A stretch of 24,627 bases of DNA from Clostridiaceae bacterium UBA4839. Its GTDB lineage: Bacteria > Bacillota > Clostridia > Clostridiales > Caloramatoraceae. Under the pieces are notes generated by a model. The model ran no database searches, was not told the origin of the DNA, and saw only the letters and a list, made by a program, of their open reading frames with translations. The DNA lies in contig DHEX01000062.1 in NCBI GenBank assembly GCA_002400085.1, forward strand, positions 1-24,627. Reading direction: 5' to 3'. A program made the position numbers and the translations under genes. This document shows, one piece after another, positions 1 to 7,155 of this stretch; the stretch's first letter is position 1, and each line of letters starts with the position of its first letter.

Positions 1-81
1 GTTTTCATATAACACGCACCTACTTATAATCTATATTTATAAGTTTATTTTATATTTTGATAAGTTTAGTGTCAATTCGAC

Positions 82-109
82 AAAAAATCCGCACAGTTAT
101 GTGCGGATT
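82..109 (-). terminator. Rho-independent terminator of the urocanate-reductase-like gene
   Basis: A perfect 9-bp stem (AATCCGCAC / GTGCGGATT, positions 86-94 and 101-109) encloses a 6-nt loop. Read on the minus strand it is followed directly by a run of T (plus-strand A run at 82-87). It lies about 20 bp past the stop of the flavoprotein gene, as expected for its terminator. Confidence 0.88.
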
Positions 110-127
110 AAATATTATACTTAAAAA

Positions 128-1906
128 CTATTTTTGCAAAGCTGCATTTTTTCCAGATATTCTTCCAAAGACAGTTATATCTGCTATGGCATTGCTGCCT
201 AATCTATTTGTTCCATGTACTCCTCCAGTGACTTCCCCTGCTGCATATAAACCTTTAATAATTGAACCATCTTTTGCAATTACATGAGATTCATCATCTA
301 TCTTTACTCCACCCATAGTATGGTGTATTCCTGGGCAAGCCTTTATTATATAATATGGTGGTTTATTTATTGGTACAAGGCTACCTTTTGTCTTACCAAA
401 CTGTTCATCTTTGCCATTTTCACAGTATTTATTATATGTGTCTAACGATTTCTGTAATTCAGCTGCATCGATTTGGAAGAAATCAGCTGCTTCTTTTACA
501 GTGTTAACCTTTGCATACAACTTATTTTTCGCTAAGTAATCTAATTCTGCTTTATGATTTTTTTCTATTTTACTTAAATCATGAATATTTTGATCCCATA
601 ATTCGTAACAAACACTACCAGTTTGCTTTAAGATTGCTTGAGATACTACATCTCTTCTCCCTAATTCGTTAACAAATCTTTTTCCTTCTTTATTTACAAT
701 AAGTGTTCCTACAGATCTCGTATCATCTGCATATAAAAGCCTTCCGCTTAAAGGATCACACATTGGATAAGCTTGGATATATTGAGGGTCCTTTAAATCA
801 GCTCCAATTTTTTCTGCCATTGTAATTCCATCACCTGTTGCTCCAACGCTATTAGTTGACTTATATTTTTCACCATATTCAGGATTAAATCTTTTTCTCA
901 TTTCAACGTTAGAACCAAATCCACCGCTTGCTAAAATAACTCCATTTTTAGCATGGAATGTTATCTCTTTTCCACTTTTGCTTGTTGCCTTAACTCCAAC
1001 TACCTTATTGCCTTCTTTTATAAGTTCAGTTGCTTTCATGTTCAACTTTATTGGTATTTTTAAGCTATCAGCTTTAGCTTTTAATTTTTTAACTATTTCA
1101 ACTCCTGAAGCTCCTTTTGGAACTAAACTACGTTTAACTGAATGTGCTCCAAATTGAAAAAGAGTGTCTTCAAATTCTACACCAACTTCATCTCTTAACC
1201 ATTCAGCTGCAGGAGTAGCATTATCAACTAACTTCCTTACAAGCTTAGGATCATTTTTATAATCTCCGCCTTTCATAGTATCTTCAAAATGCTTATCAGG
1301 GCTGTCCACAATTCCTTCTTTTTTCTGAATCCAGTTTCCTGCTGCAGCCATTTCTCCACCAGATATTATTGTATTTCCACCAACAGAGCTCATTTTTTCA
1401 AGAACTACAACATTTGCTCCATTATTTTTAGCTTCAATAGCTGCTGTTAAACCAGCACCGCCTGCGCCAACAACTACAACATCATAAGTTTGATCTGGTT
1501 TTTCATTATCCTCTTCTTTTACGCTTACTTTAGCTCCTGTATCGTTATTTTGTGCACCTGCCTTAGATAAAGCATCCTTTATTGCATCTATTAAACCCTG
1601 AGAAGTTAAAGTTGCTCCAGATACAGTATCAACATTTGCACTGTTTGTTGCAATTACATTTTTTATGATTTCTTTAGCTGGTTCTTCCCATATTCCTTCT
1701 GTTTCATGCTGTTCAACTACTTTTACATCTTTAATTTTTCCACCATCAATAGTAACTTCTGCCTTTATTTTTCCACCTTTTCCTTCGCCTTCACCTATGT
1801 ACTTTCCATCTTTCATTCCATTTTTAGGCTTACTACCACATCCTGCCATTGCAATAGATAATACTGCAACTAGCATCATAGAAATAATCCTTTTAAATTT
1901 AGTCAT
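128..1906 (-). CDS. urdA: Flavoprotein reductase lipoprotein, probable urocanate reductase (UrdA-like)
   Basis: 592 aa, probably an exported lipoprotein that reduces an enoate substrate with electrons delivered through flavins. Seen: a lipoprotein signal peptide with lipobox MAGC (Cys23). An FMN_bind domain follows (about residues 31-115) with the covalent-flavin motif DTVSGAT (93-99, acceptor Thr99). The FAD domain starts with GAGGAG (147-152), and the fumarate-reductase-type active site has Arg418, His529 (HHTMGG) and Arg568 (GTNRLGSNAI). Fumarate reductases carry His where this protein has Tyr380 (QAYP). As I recall, Shewanella UrdA has Tyr373, Asp388 and Arg411; here Tyr380, Asp395 and Arg418 keep exactly that spacing. 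I therefore infer urocanate reduction (product imidazole propionate), with a generic fumarate or acrylate reductase as the alternative. No hut genes are nearby. The start ATG has an AGAGGGG binding site at 1914-1920. A TATAAT at 1956-1961 may be its -10, but no good -35 is seen. It appears monocistronic. Confidence 0.82.
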   Translation of the reverse strand: MTKFKRIISMMLVAVLSIAMAGCGSKPKNGMKDGKYIGEGEGKGGKIKAEVTIDGGKIKDVKVVEQHETEGIWEEPAKEIIKNVIATNSANVDTVSGATLTSQGLIDAIKDALSKAGAQNNDTGAKVSVKEEDNEKPDQTYDVVVVGAGGAGLTAAIEAKNNGANVVVLEKMSSVGGNTIISGGEMAAAGNWIQKKEGIVDSPDKHFEDTMKGGDYKNDPKLVRKLVDNATPAAEWLRDEVGVEFEDTLFQFGAHSVKRSLVPKGASGVEIVKKLKAKADSLKIPIKLNMKATELIKEGNKVVGVKATSKSGKEITFHAKNGVILASGGFGSNVEMRKRFNPEYGEKYKSTNSVGATGDGITMAEKIGADLKDPQYIQAYPMCDPLSGRLLYADDTRSVGTLIVNKEGKRFVNELGRRDVVSQAILKQTGSVCYELWDQNIHDLSKIEKNHKAELDYLAKNKLYAKVNTVKEAADFFQIDAAELQKSLDTYNKYCENGKDEQFGKTKGSLVPINKPPYYIIKACPGIHHTMGGVKIDDESHVIAKDGSIIKGLYAAGEVTGGVHGTNRLGSNAIADITVFGRISGKNAALQK

Positions 1907-2056
1907 TTATTGTCCCCTCTCTTATAATTGTTATTTTTTTAACTAACCAAGCTTTATTATATCATTATTATTCTTTATTTTATTTAGAGTATTTTTCATA
2001 TTTGTGCACTTTTATGAACACCTCAGCAAAAAATTATATAATATTTTAAATAATTG

Positions 2057-2078
2057 CGGTGGCAAATCGGTGGCAAAT
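2057..2078. repeat. 11-bp perfect tandem repeat beyond rnpB
   Basis: The unit CGGTGGCAAAT occurs twice in direct tandem (2057-2067 and 2068-2078), immediately beyond the terminator of the RNase P RNA gene. Short tandem repeats of this sort resemble the arm-type binding sites of tyrosine recombinases, and RNA-gene 3' ends are common integration sites. No integrase or core-site duplication is visible, so that reading is only an inference. Confidence 0.6.
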
Positions 2079-2109
2079 AAAGAAAACACCCACTAAAAAG
2101 TGAGTGTTT
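2077..2109 (-). terminator. Terminator of the RNase P RNA gene
   Basis: An 11-bp stem with one mismatch (2084-2094 with 2099-2109, loop AAAA) is followed on the minus strand by TTTTCTTTATTT. It lies 6 bp past the 3' end of the rnpB P1 helix. Confidence 0.82.
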
Positions 2110-2115
2110 CTAATC

Positions 2116-2486
2116 ATTGAGTAAATCTGTAAGCCGAGTTCTGTGTTTGACGGTCATCTATCTAGGCCAAATGTTACCAGTTGGCTCAAGCGACACTACC
2201 CGAGGGCACACCGGGCCGATGCTTTTACCCTCCTATTCGGTCTTGCTCCAGATGGGGTTTACATAGCCGCAAAGTCGCCAATGCGCTGGTGAGCTCTTAC
2301 CTCACCTTTCCACCCTTACCTGATTGATAGTCCCAAAACAATTCGGGTATATTATCATGCAGGCGGTATATCTCTGTTGCACTTTCCTTGAAGTCACCTT
2401 CACCGGGTATTACCCGGCACCCTGCCCTATGGAGCTCGGACTTTCCTCTCCCTCAAATGAGGCAGCGACCATCTGACTTACTCAAT
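2116..2486 (-). ncRNA. rnpB: RNase P RNA, type A
   Basis: This is the catalytic RNA of RNase P, which removes 5' leaders from precursor tRNAs. The minus strand shows the conserved GAGGAAAGTCCGAGCTCC element near the 5' end. It also has GGGCAGGGTGCCGGGTAA, the AGTGCAACAGAGA and ACCGCC elements, and the 3' element ACAGAACTCGGCTTACAG. The ends were set by the P1 helix: ATTGAGTAA at the 5' end (near 2486) pairs with TTACTCAAT at the 3' end (near 2116). The arrangement of the 5' specificity elements resembles the ancestral type A rather than the Bacillus type B, as expected for clostridia. Exact termini after processing are uncertain by a few bases. It is transcribed from the promoter at 2513-2541 and ends at the adjacent hairpin. 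Confidence 0.97.
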
Positions 2487-2512
2487 AATATTCTTCCCTT
2501 AAATACTTAAGT

Positions 2513-2541
2513 ATAATATCATATATTTAAGCAGATGTAAA
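2513..2541 (-). promoter_or_regulatory. Promoter of rnpB (sigma-A type)
   Basis: On the minus strand, TTTACA (2536-2541) and TATTAT (2513-2518) are separated by exactly 17 bp, about 27 bp upstream of the mature RNA 5' end. This implies a short 5' leader that is removed or tolerated. Confidence 0.7.
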
Positions 2542-2600
2542 CCTCATATCTGCATTAACTGCAATTCGCAATTTTAAATAATTAATGAACAAATTACAAA

Positions 2601-2678
2601 TGTAGGGAACGGTCTTGACCGTTCCGCCCCCACGATTCCGTGCATCCCCTAACGGGACGGTCAAGACCGTCCCCTACA
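2601..2678. repeat. Imperfect inverted repeat, dispersed-repeat or MITE-like
   Basis: Two 25-nt arms (2601-2625 and 2654-2678) match at 23 of 25 positions as inverted copies with a 28-nt centre. The core is ACGGTCTTGACCGT, itself nearly palindromic. The element is much more GC-rich than its surroundings and lies in the 230-bp gap between rnpB and the next gene. Flanks carry GCAATTCGCAATT on the left and an inverted GAATTGCG on the right, possibly part of the same unit. No T-run follows either arm directly, so it is not a standard terminator. Its look suggests a multicopy non-coding repeat, which this window cannot prove. Confidence 0.7.
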
Positions 2679-2717
2679 GCTTGGGATTAAATCTACACAT
2701 TATGAATTGCGTCTATG

Positions 2718-3695
2718 TTAAATATTCTCAATAAATAGCTTGTTTTCGCTATTTTTATATATAACTTGCTTGTCTGTAATATCAATTATATCCATATCAT
2801 TTTTAATATTTATTTTATCTCCAGTTTCAACATTATAAGCATAATTATCATATATTAAATAATTTCTATTATCAAAGCTTAGTATGTCTTTATAGTTAGT
2901 ATCTTCAATTTTGATAGTGTCAACAACCTTTTGATTTTCAATTACATATATCTTGCTTTTATCTTTATATGGCGAAGCGTACAATAAATCCTTTTTCCCT
3001 TTTCCTATTAAAATAAATTTACTATAATCTTGATAAGTAAATTTTCTTTTATTAATATACAAGTTATTATACTTATCCTGAAAAGCAATACAATCTTCAT
3101 TAGTAAGCAAAGTCATCTTACATATATCTTTAAGTGAAAAATAATGGGAAACATTTTTCATTATATCAATTCTATATATATTATCTGTTGCATAATTTTC
3201 ATTACCAGTTCTTGCGTTTATATAAATTACATTTGTATAACTTGAATATTCAACACCTTTTATTTCCAGCAAGTTTTTTACTGTAAACTCCTTATGAAGT
3301 GTTTTCTCATCATTATCAATATTATAAGTCTTGACTATTAATTTTTGTTTATCGCGGTCATAAATAAAGTACATCACAATATCTCTATCATTTAATGTTA
3401 TTGCATTCATTACAGGAAGCTCTTCAGGAATTAAATTATCCTCAGTATTCCCTGATAAATCCTTAATATATAGTTTTTCATCCTTTACATAAGAAACATA
3501 ATTTGCATTTTCTGATACCGATATATATTTAGCATCATCAGGAAGTGTTATATCATGTTTCGTACTATTAAGCGAAGACCTATTGCTAGTCCATTTTATA
3601 TTACTATCATTTGCCAGTACCTTATTATTTATATAAAGAAGGGGGAAAAAAGTAATTACAACACCAATCAATATATATATAAGAATTCTTTTCAT
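2718..3695 (-). CDS. Membrane-anchored exported protein of unknown function, propeller-like
   Basis: 325 aa from the preferred start. I do not recognise a family. Seen: a basic N-terminus and one hydrophobic segment (roughly residues 4-23 from this start), then a polar, probably extracytoplasmic region. That region is rich in short beta-strand-like units ending in bulky aromatics and separated by Asp/Asn/Gly turns (for example KYISVSENANYVSYVKDEKL), which hints at a TolB- or WD-like propeller. The longest ORF begins at a GTG at 3704, but that GTG is part of the binding site TGAGGTGA. The ATG at 3695 has correct spacing and is chosen. The stop of the upstream phosphodiester glycosidase gene (TGA at 3706-3708) lies inside this binding site, so the two are probably translationally coupled and may act together at the cell surface. 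No catalytic motif is visible. No clear terminator follows before the inverted repeat at 2601-2678. Confidence 0.75.
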   Translation of the reverse strand: MKRILIYILIGVVITFFPLLYINNKVLANDSNIKWTSNRSSLNSTKHDITLPDDAKYISVSENANYVSYVKDEKLYIKDLSGNTEDNLIPEELPVMNAITLNDRDIVMYFIYDRDKQKLIVKTYNIDNDEKTLHKEFTVKNLLEIKGVEYSSYTNVIYINARTGNENYATDNIYRIDIMKNVSHYFSLKDICKMTLLTNEDCIAFQDKYNNLYINKRKFTYQDYSKFILIGKGKKDLLYASPYKDKSKIYVIENQKVVDTIKIEDTNYKDILSFDNRNYLIYDNYAYNVETGDKINIKNDMDIIDITDKQVIYKNSENKLFIENI

Positions 3696-3705
3696 AATTT
3701 TCACC

Positions 3706-4650
3706 TCATTTTACTATAAAAGCAGATGGTATAGCCCTTTCACCAAGTATATCTGAAGGTTTATTTACTGTTTTTCCACAGTAGTTCATAGTAGCTGAAG
3801 ACCCTCCATCAAGATTTACCGCATTATAAGCACCATAGTCATATAAAATATCCTGCAAATCCTTTAAGGTTGCCCCTAAGCTATCCTTACTCCTGCCATC
3901 AACAACAAGCATAAGTACAGCTCCATCCTTAGTTTGTCCTATAGCTGTCCTTGGAGCTATCCCCCATCCTCCATCACCATTTTTAATCATTTTTTTACCA
4001 TTAATAATAAGTGGAGGAGAAAAAGATATAGCATCCCTTATATTCATCTTTTCTATTTCATTAAGGGTATAGTCTCCAATAATCAATACATTTTTATCAT
4101 TAAAGCCTACTAAAGGATATTTTTTTAATTTTTCATTATATTTTATTTCATGATCCTCTATTATAAGGCCTGTGGGAGTACCGCCATTACCTGTCATTTT
4201 ATTGTCACTAAAGCCACCTGCATTTATCCCACCTGATGCTCTGTATTTTTCAACAATTTTACTTAGAGGCATTCCCCCCTCTCCAAGATTTTCGCTTGTT
4301 CCAACCTTTACTCTTGAAGGATTGTCCACTTTTAAAAGATAGCCTTGAAATTTATTTGTGTTAATATCTATTAATTCCATTTCATTGTCTTTTTTATTTA
4401 CTCTTATATCATTTTCATTTTCTTTTTCATTCAATGCTCCCATCTGATTTTTCGCCATAATTTTTTCTATCTCTTTATCATTTAAAAATATCGATGCAAG
4501 GTATTTATGGTTCATAGTTGTCATAGCAGAAGTTACGAAAGCTTCCTTTATATTAGTAAAAGGCCCATAAAAAACTAAATATATACCAAAAATGCTGCAA
4601 AATATTATTTCAAATATTATAAAAAATATTACTTTCTTAAATGCTTTCAA
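3706..4650 (-). CDS. Membrane-anchored phosphodiester glycosidase family protein (NAGPA domain)
   Basis: 314 aa. The family resembles the catalytic domain of the lysosomal 'uncovering enzyme', which cleaves GlcNAc-1-phosphodiester-linked sugars. Bacterial members are thought to act on cell-wall or exopolysaccharide phosphodiesters. Seen: one N-terminal membrane segment (about residues 5-28), a linker, then the domain. Its hallmarks are GGINAGGF (140-147), SPPLIINGK (211-219), APRTAIGQ (232-239), VVDGRS (249-254), NLDGGSSATM (279-288) and GERAIPSAF at the C-terminus. The start is TTG, supported by a GGAGGG binding site nine bases upstream. The gene is first in a two-gene operon with the propeller-like protein and has a plausible promoter at 4691-4720. 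The true substrate is unknown. A role in the spore or vegetative envelope is inference from the anchor and family. Confidence 0.88.
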   Translation of the reverse strand: MKAFKKVIFFIIFEIIFCSIFGIYLVFYGPFTNIKEAFVTSAMTTMNHKYLASIFLNDKEIEKIMAKNQMGALNEKENENDIRVNKKDNEMELIDINTNKFQGYLLKVDNPSRVKVGTSENLGEGGMPLSKIVEKYRASGGINAGGFSDNKMTGNGGTPTGLIIEDHEIKYNEKLKKYPLVGFNDKNVLIIGDYTLNEIEKMNIRDAISFSPPLIINGKKMIKNGDGGWGIAPRTAIGQTKDGAVLMLVVDGRSKDSLGATLKDLQDILYDYGAYNAVNLDGGSSATMNYCGKTVNKPSDILGERAIPSAFIVK

Positions 4651-4690
4651 AATTAGTTCCCTCCAAAAATTTAATTTTCGCTTACATTAT

Positions 4691-4720
4691 AATATAAATA
4701 TAATATACCCCTGAGGTCAA
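4691..4720 (-). promoter_or_regulatory. Candidate promoter of the phosphodiester glycosidase operon
   Basis: On the minus strand, TTGACC (4715-4720) is followed 18 bp later by TATATT (4691-4696), with alternative AT-rich -10 choices nearby. It lies about 40 bp upstream of the TTG start. The rest of the 338-bp gap (4651-4988) holds the terminator and tRNA fragment listed separately, with nothing further recognised at 4721-4843. Confidence 0.5.
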
Positions 4721-4841
4721 GTTAATTTTGTTTACAATTGTTTAATATTACTTCAATTCGTAATTTAGATTTAATACACCGCTGCGATAAGGAAAATATA
4801 TTCCATTCACTTTTCCGTTCACAAAGATGTTCTAAGGATTT

Positions 4842-4892
4842 AAAAAAGAGCATAAAAATCCAATGATAATAATGGACTTTTTATGCTCTTTT
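4842..4892 (-). terminator. Terminator downstream of the aldo/keto reductase gene
   Basis: A long stem (4844-4862 with 4873-4892) pairs AAAAGAGCATAAAAA with its complement, then a one-base bulge and TCCA/TGGA. The loop is 10 nt. On the minus strand the stem ends in a TTTTTT run (4842-4847). It may also work on the plus strand, but no plus-strand gene ends here. Confidence 0.8.
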
Positions 4893-4903
4893 AGAAGCTG
4901 TTT

Positions 4904-4947
4904 TTCGGGTTATTGGCCCGACAAGCTGCCAACTGCTCTACCCCGTG
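4904..4947 (-). pseudogene. 5' fragment of an initiator tRNA-Met gene
   Basis: On the minus strand these 44 nt align without gaps to the 5' part of bacterial tRNA-fMet. The acceptor 5' strand (CACGGGG) is followed by the D arm (GAGC...GCTT) and the anticodon stem TCGGG/CCCGA. Against a clostridial fMet sequence as I remember it there are about five substitutions. The anticodon loop reads CCAATAA instead of CTCATAA, so the CAT anticodon is lost. Similarity stops just after the anticodon stem; no variable loop, T arm or acceptor 3' strand follows, and the AKR terminator comes next. It therefore cannot be a functional tRNA. It is best read as a relic of duplication, recombination or an integration event. 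Confidence 0.7.
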
Positions 4948-4988
4948 GCATATATATCGCTATATACAAATAACGTATCATATATTCA

Positions 4989-5906
4989 TCATGGCAGCTT
5001 ATTTCCTGCAGCTTTGTATATTTCATACCATTCCTGGCGGGTCAGTTCAATGTCAGAAGCCTTGCATATATCCTTAAGCCTTTTGACATTTGTTGTGCCG
5101 GCTATGGCTTGGATCTTAGCAGGATGTCTTAAAATCCATGCAAATGCAATTGCTGTATTGGTAACTCCCTTTTTAGCAGCTATTTCATCTATCTTTTTAT
5201 TAAGTTCAGGGAATTTGTCATTATTTAAGAATACCCCTTGAAAACATCCATACTGCAAAGGTGACCATGCTTGAATGGTAATATCCTTTAAGCGGCAGTA
5301 ATCCAATACTCCGCCGTCTCTGTCAATGGCCCCATCATTTTCGGTGTTCACATTTATACCTGAATCAATCATTCCCGTATTGGTTATGCTCAGCTGCAGC
5401 TGGTCTATTATTATTTTCTGGTTTAGGTATTTGCTGAGAAGTTCCATCTGCAAAGGGTTTTGGTTGCTCACTCCAAAATATCTAACCTTACCACTGCTGT
5501 GAAGAATTGTAAAAGCTTCAGCAACCTCTTCCGGCTCCATAAGGGCATCTGGACGGTGCAGCAGCAATATATCGATGTAATCGGTATTCAGGCGCTTTAA
5601 GCTGCCGTTCACAGCCTCTATGATATGCTCCTTTGAAAAATCATAATACCCATCTCGGATTCCACATTTAGTCTGAATTATCATCTTTTCCCTTATGCTC
5701 GATTTCATATCTATTGCCTTGGCAAATATCTCTTCAGATTTTCCACCTCCATAGATGTCCGCATGGTCGAAGAAATTAATTCCCTCATCAAGAGCTGTAT
5801 TTATAAGTTGTGATACCTTGTCTACAGGCATGTCTGCAATTCTCATGCATCCAAGGGCAATCTCCGATGCCTGTATCTCCCCATTTCCAATACTTATTTT
5901 TCTCAT
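4989..5906 (-). CDS. Aldo/keto reductase (YdhF-like oxidoreductase)
   Basis: 305 aa, a cytoplasmic NAD(P)H-dependent carbonyl reductase of the AKR superfamily; substrate unknown. Seen: an intact barrel with the tetrad context, namely FFDHADIYGGGKSEE (Asp and Tyr), IIQTKCG (Lys) and LLLHRPD (His). The substrate/cofactor segments GVSNQNPLQM, AWSPL and the C-terminal AGTTNVKRL cofactor-phosphate loop are also present. The longest ORF starts at GTG 5912, but this lies in the binding site AAGAGGTG. The ATG at 5906 has proper spacing and is chosen. It has its own extended -10 promoter and terminator, so it is monocistronic. Composition differs from the neighbours: two sample 60-bp lines (5521 and 5581) count 31/60 and 27/60 GC, against 19/60 in a yqfO line (6601). 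Acquisition by transfer is therefore plausible. Confidence 0.9.
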   Translation of the reverse strand: MRKISIGNGEIQASEIALGCMRIADMPVDKVSQLINTALDEGINFFDHADIYGGGKSEEIFAKAIDMKSSIREKMIIQTKCGIRDGYYDFSKEHIIEAVNGSLKRLNTDYIDILLLHRPDALMEPEEVAEAFTILHSSGKVRYFGVSNQNPLQMELLSKYLNQKIIIDQLQLSITNTGMIDSGINVNTENDGAIDRDGGVLDYCRLKDITIQAWSPLQYGCFQGVFLNNDKFPELNKKIDEIAAKKGVTNTAIAFAWILRHPAKIQAIAGTTNVKRLKDICKASDIELTRQEWYEIYKAAGNKLP

Positions 5907-6004
5907 ATTCACACCTCTTTATAATCTTTCTGAGCCTATCCTTTACATTGGAGGCTCTTATTCATTTTTCATTGCATTGCATGGTTGAACATATCTTATA
6001 TAAT

Positions 6005-6013
6005 ATTATAGCA
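6005..6013 (-). promoter_or_regulatory. Extended -10 promoter element for the aldo/keto reductase gene
   Basis: On the minus strand TGCTATAAT matches the extended -10 consensus TGnTATAAT. No good -35 is seen. The leader to the ATG is about 95 nt and no regulatory fold was recognised in it. Confidence 0.5.
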
Positions 6014-6054
6014 TTCTTTTTAGAACTTGCTGTTTTAAATGTATTAACATCCCC

Positions 6055-7155
6055 TTACACTTTATTAAATGGATGTATATCTACATTAGAAATAATTATC
6101 TCGCCATCAAAAAATTCGCTAATAATTTTTTTAAAATATGGAATGCAAACTATTTCTGTATAATAATGACTTGCATCAATAATATTAATTCCGTTATAAA
6201 TACTATCCAATGCATCATGATGCTTAATGTCCCCAGTTAAAATTACATCACAGCCACACTTTAAAGCATCCTTTATAAATTCAGAACCAGAGCCCCCAAC
6301 AACTGCAATTTTTTTAACTGTTTTATCCATATCACCAGCTACATTTAAATATGGGGCTTTAAGTTTTTCTTTTACATAATTACAAAAGTCTTTAAATTTT
6401 ATTGGTTTTTTTAAATTTCCTACCCTTCCTGTACCCCTCTTAATTTCATTTTTAAGAGGAAAAATATCATAGGCAACTTCTTCATATGGATGCACTTCAA
6501 GTACCCTATTTAGAGTTTCTTTTATTTGATCCTCTTTTACTATGGTTTCAATTCTAACCTCATCAGTATATTCCATATTTCCTACTTCACCAATAAAAGG
6601 ATTTGAGCCCTTCAAAGGCTTAAATGTACCTTTACCATTTGTATTAAAAGAGCAATTTGAATAATTTCCTGTGTGCCCTGCATCAGATTTAAATATGGCT
6701 TCTCTAACAATATTTTCATATGAAGCAGGCACATATACAACAAATTTATATAAGCTTTGCGGCTTATTATTTACTAAAGGCTTTATATCTTCAAGTTCTA
6801 ACAATGATGCTAAAATATCATTCATTCCATTATTTGCATTGTCAAAATTAGTATGCATAGAATATATATTTATATCATTTTTTATGGCATTCATAATAGT
6901 TCTTGAAAGACTGTTTTCTTTTAAAATACTCTTTTGCCCAGTAAAAATAAGGGGATGATGTGAAATAATCATATCTATATTCTTATTTACAGCCTCATCC
7001 ATAACCCCTTCTGTTACATCAAGACATAGCAGAATTCTTTCTATTTCTTTTTCCCTGTCTCCAATTATAAGGCCTGCATTATCATAGCTCTCACAAAGAC
7101 TTAATGGATATAATTTTTCTAATTCATCTGTAATTTGAAAGGACTTTACAGCCAT
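6055..7155 (-). CDS. yqfO: Nif3-like dinuclear metal centre protein (YqfO family)
   Basis: 366 aa, cytoplasmic. The family is a toroidal hexamer with a dinuclear metal site; members are often annotated as 'GTP cyclohydrolase 1 type 2 homolog', but the physiological reaction is unsettled. Seen: the N-terminal metal ligands SHHPLIF (His66, His67) and HTNFD (His101, Asp105), and the C-terminal DASHYYTE (His330, Glu334). Between them lies the extra PII/CutA-like insert (about 130-235, ending in VHPYEEVAYD) typical of the long Firmicute form. Length is normal. The start ATG has a GAGGAGGT binding site and overlaps the end of trmK by 10 bp, so the two are co-transcribed and probably coupled. Location after rpoD-trmK is conserved in Firmicutes. 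Confidence 0.94.
   Translation of the reverse strand: MAVKSFQITDELEKLYPLSLCESYDNAGLIIGDREKEIERILLCLDVTEGVMDEAVNKNIDMIISHHPLIFTGQKSILKENSLSRTIMNAIKNDINIYSMHTNFDNANNGMNDILASLLELEDIKPLVNNKPQSLYKFVVYVPASYENIVREAIFKSDAGHTGNYSNCSFNTNGKGTFKPLKGSNPFIGEVGNMEYTDEVRIETIVKEDQIKETLNRVLEVHPYEEVAYDIFPLKNEIKRGTGRVGNLKKPIKFKDFCNYVKEKLKAPYLNVAGDMDKTVKKIAVVGGSGSEFIKDALKCGCDVILTGDIKHHDALDSIYNGINIIDASHYYTEIVCIPYFKKIISEFFDGEIIISNVDIHPFNKV

Noticed and set aside
22..44. AT-rich inverted repeat ACTTATAA / TTATAAGT near the left edge
   Set aside because: Only A/T-dominated pairing with no G/C core and no adjacent gene end visible; expected by chance in DNA of this composition.
1665..1946. Plus-strand open frame antisense to the UrdA-like gene
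   Set aside because: Lies opposite a well-supported gene, is hydrophobic and low-complexity, and has no ribosome binding site; a shadow frame.
2003..2020. GTG-N12-CAC pattern upstream of the UrdA-like gene resembling a Crp/Fnr site
   Set aside because: Half-sites agree at only about four of six positions and the spacing does not fit TGTGA-N6-TCACA.
4989..5906. Possible function of the aldo/keto reductase as a specific named enzyme
   Set aside because: The tetrad identifies the superfamily only; nothing in the sequence or neighbours fixes a substrate.
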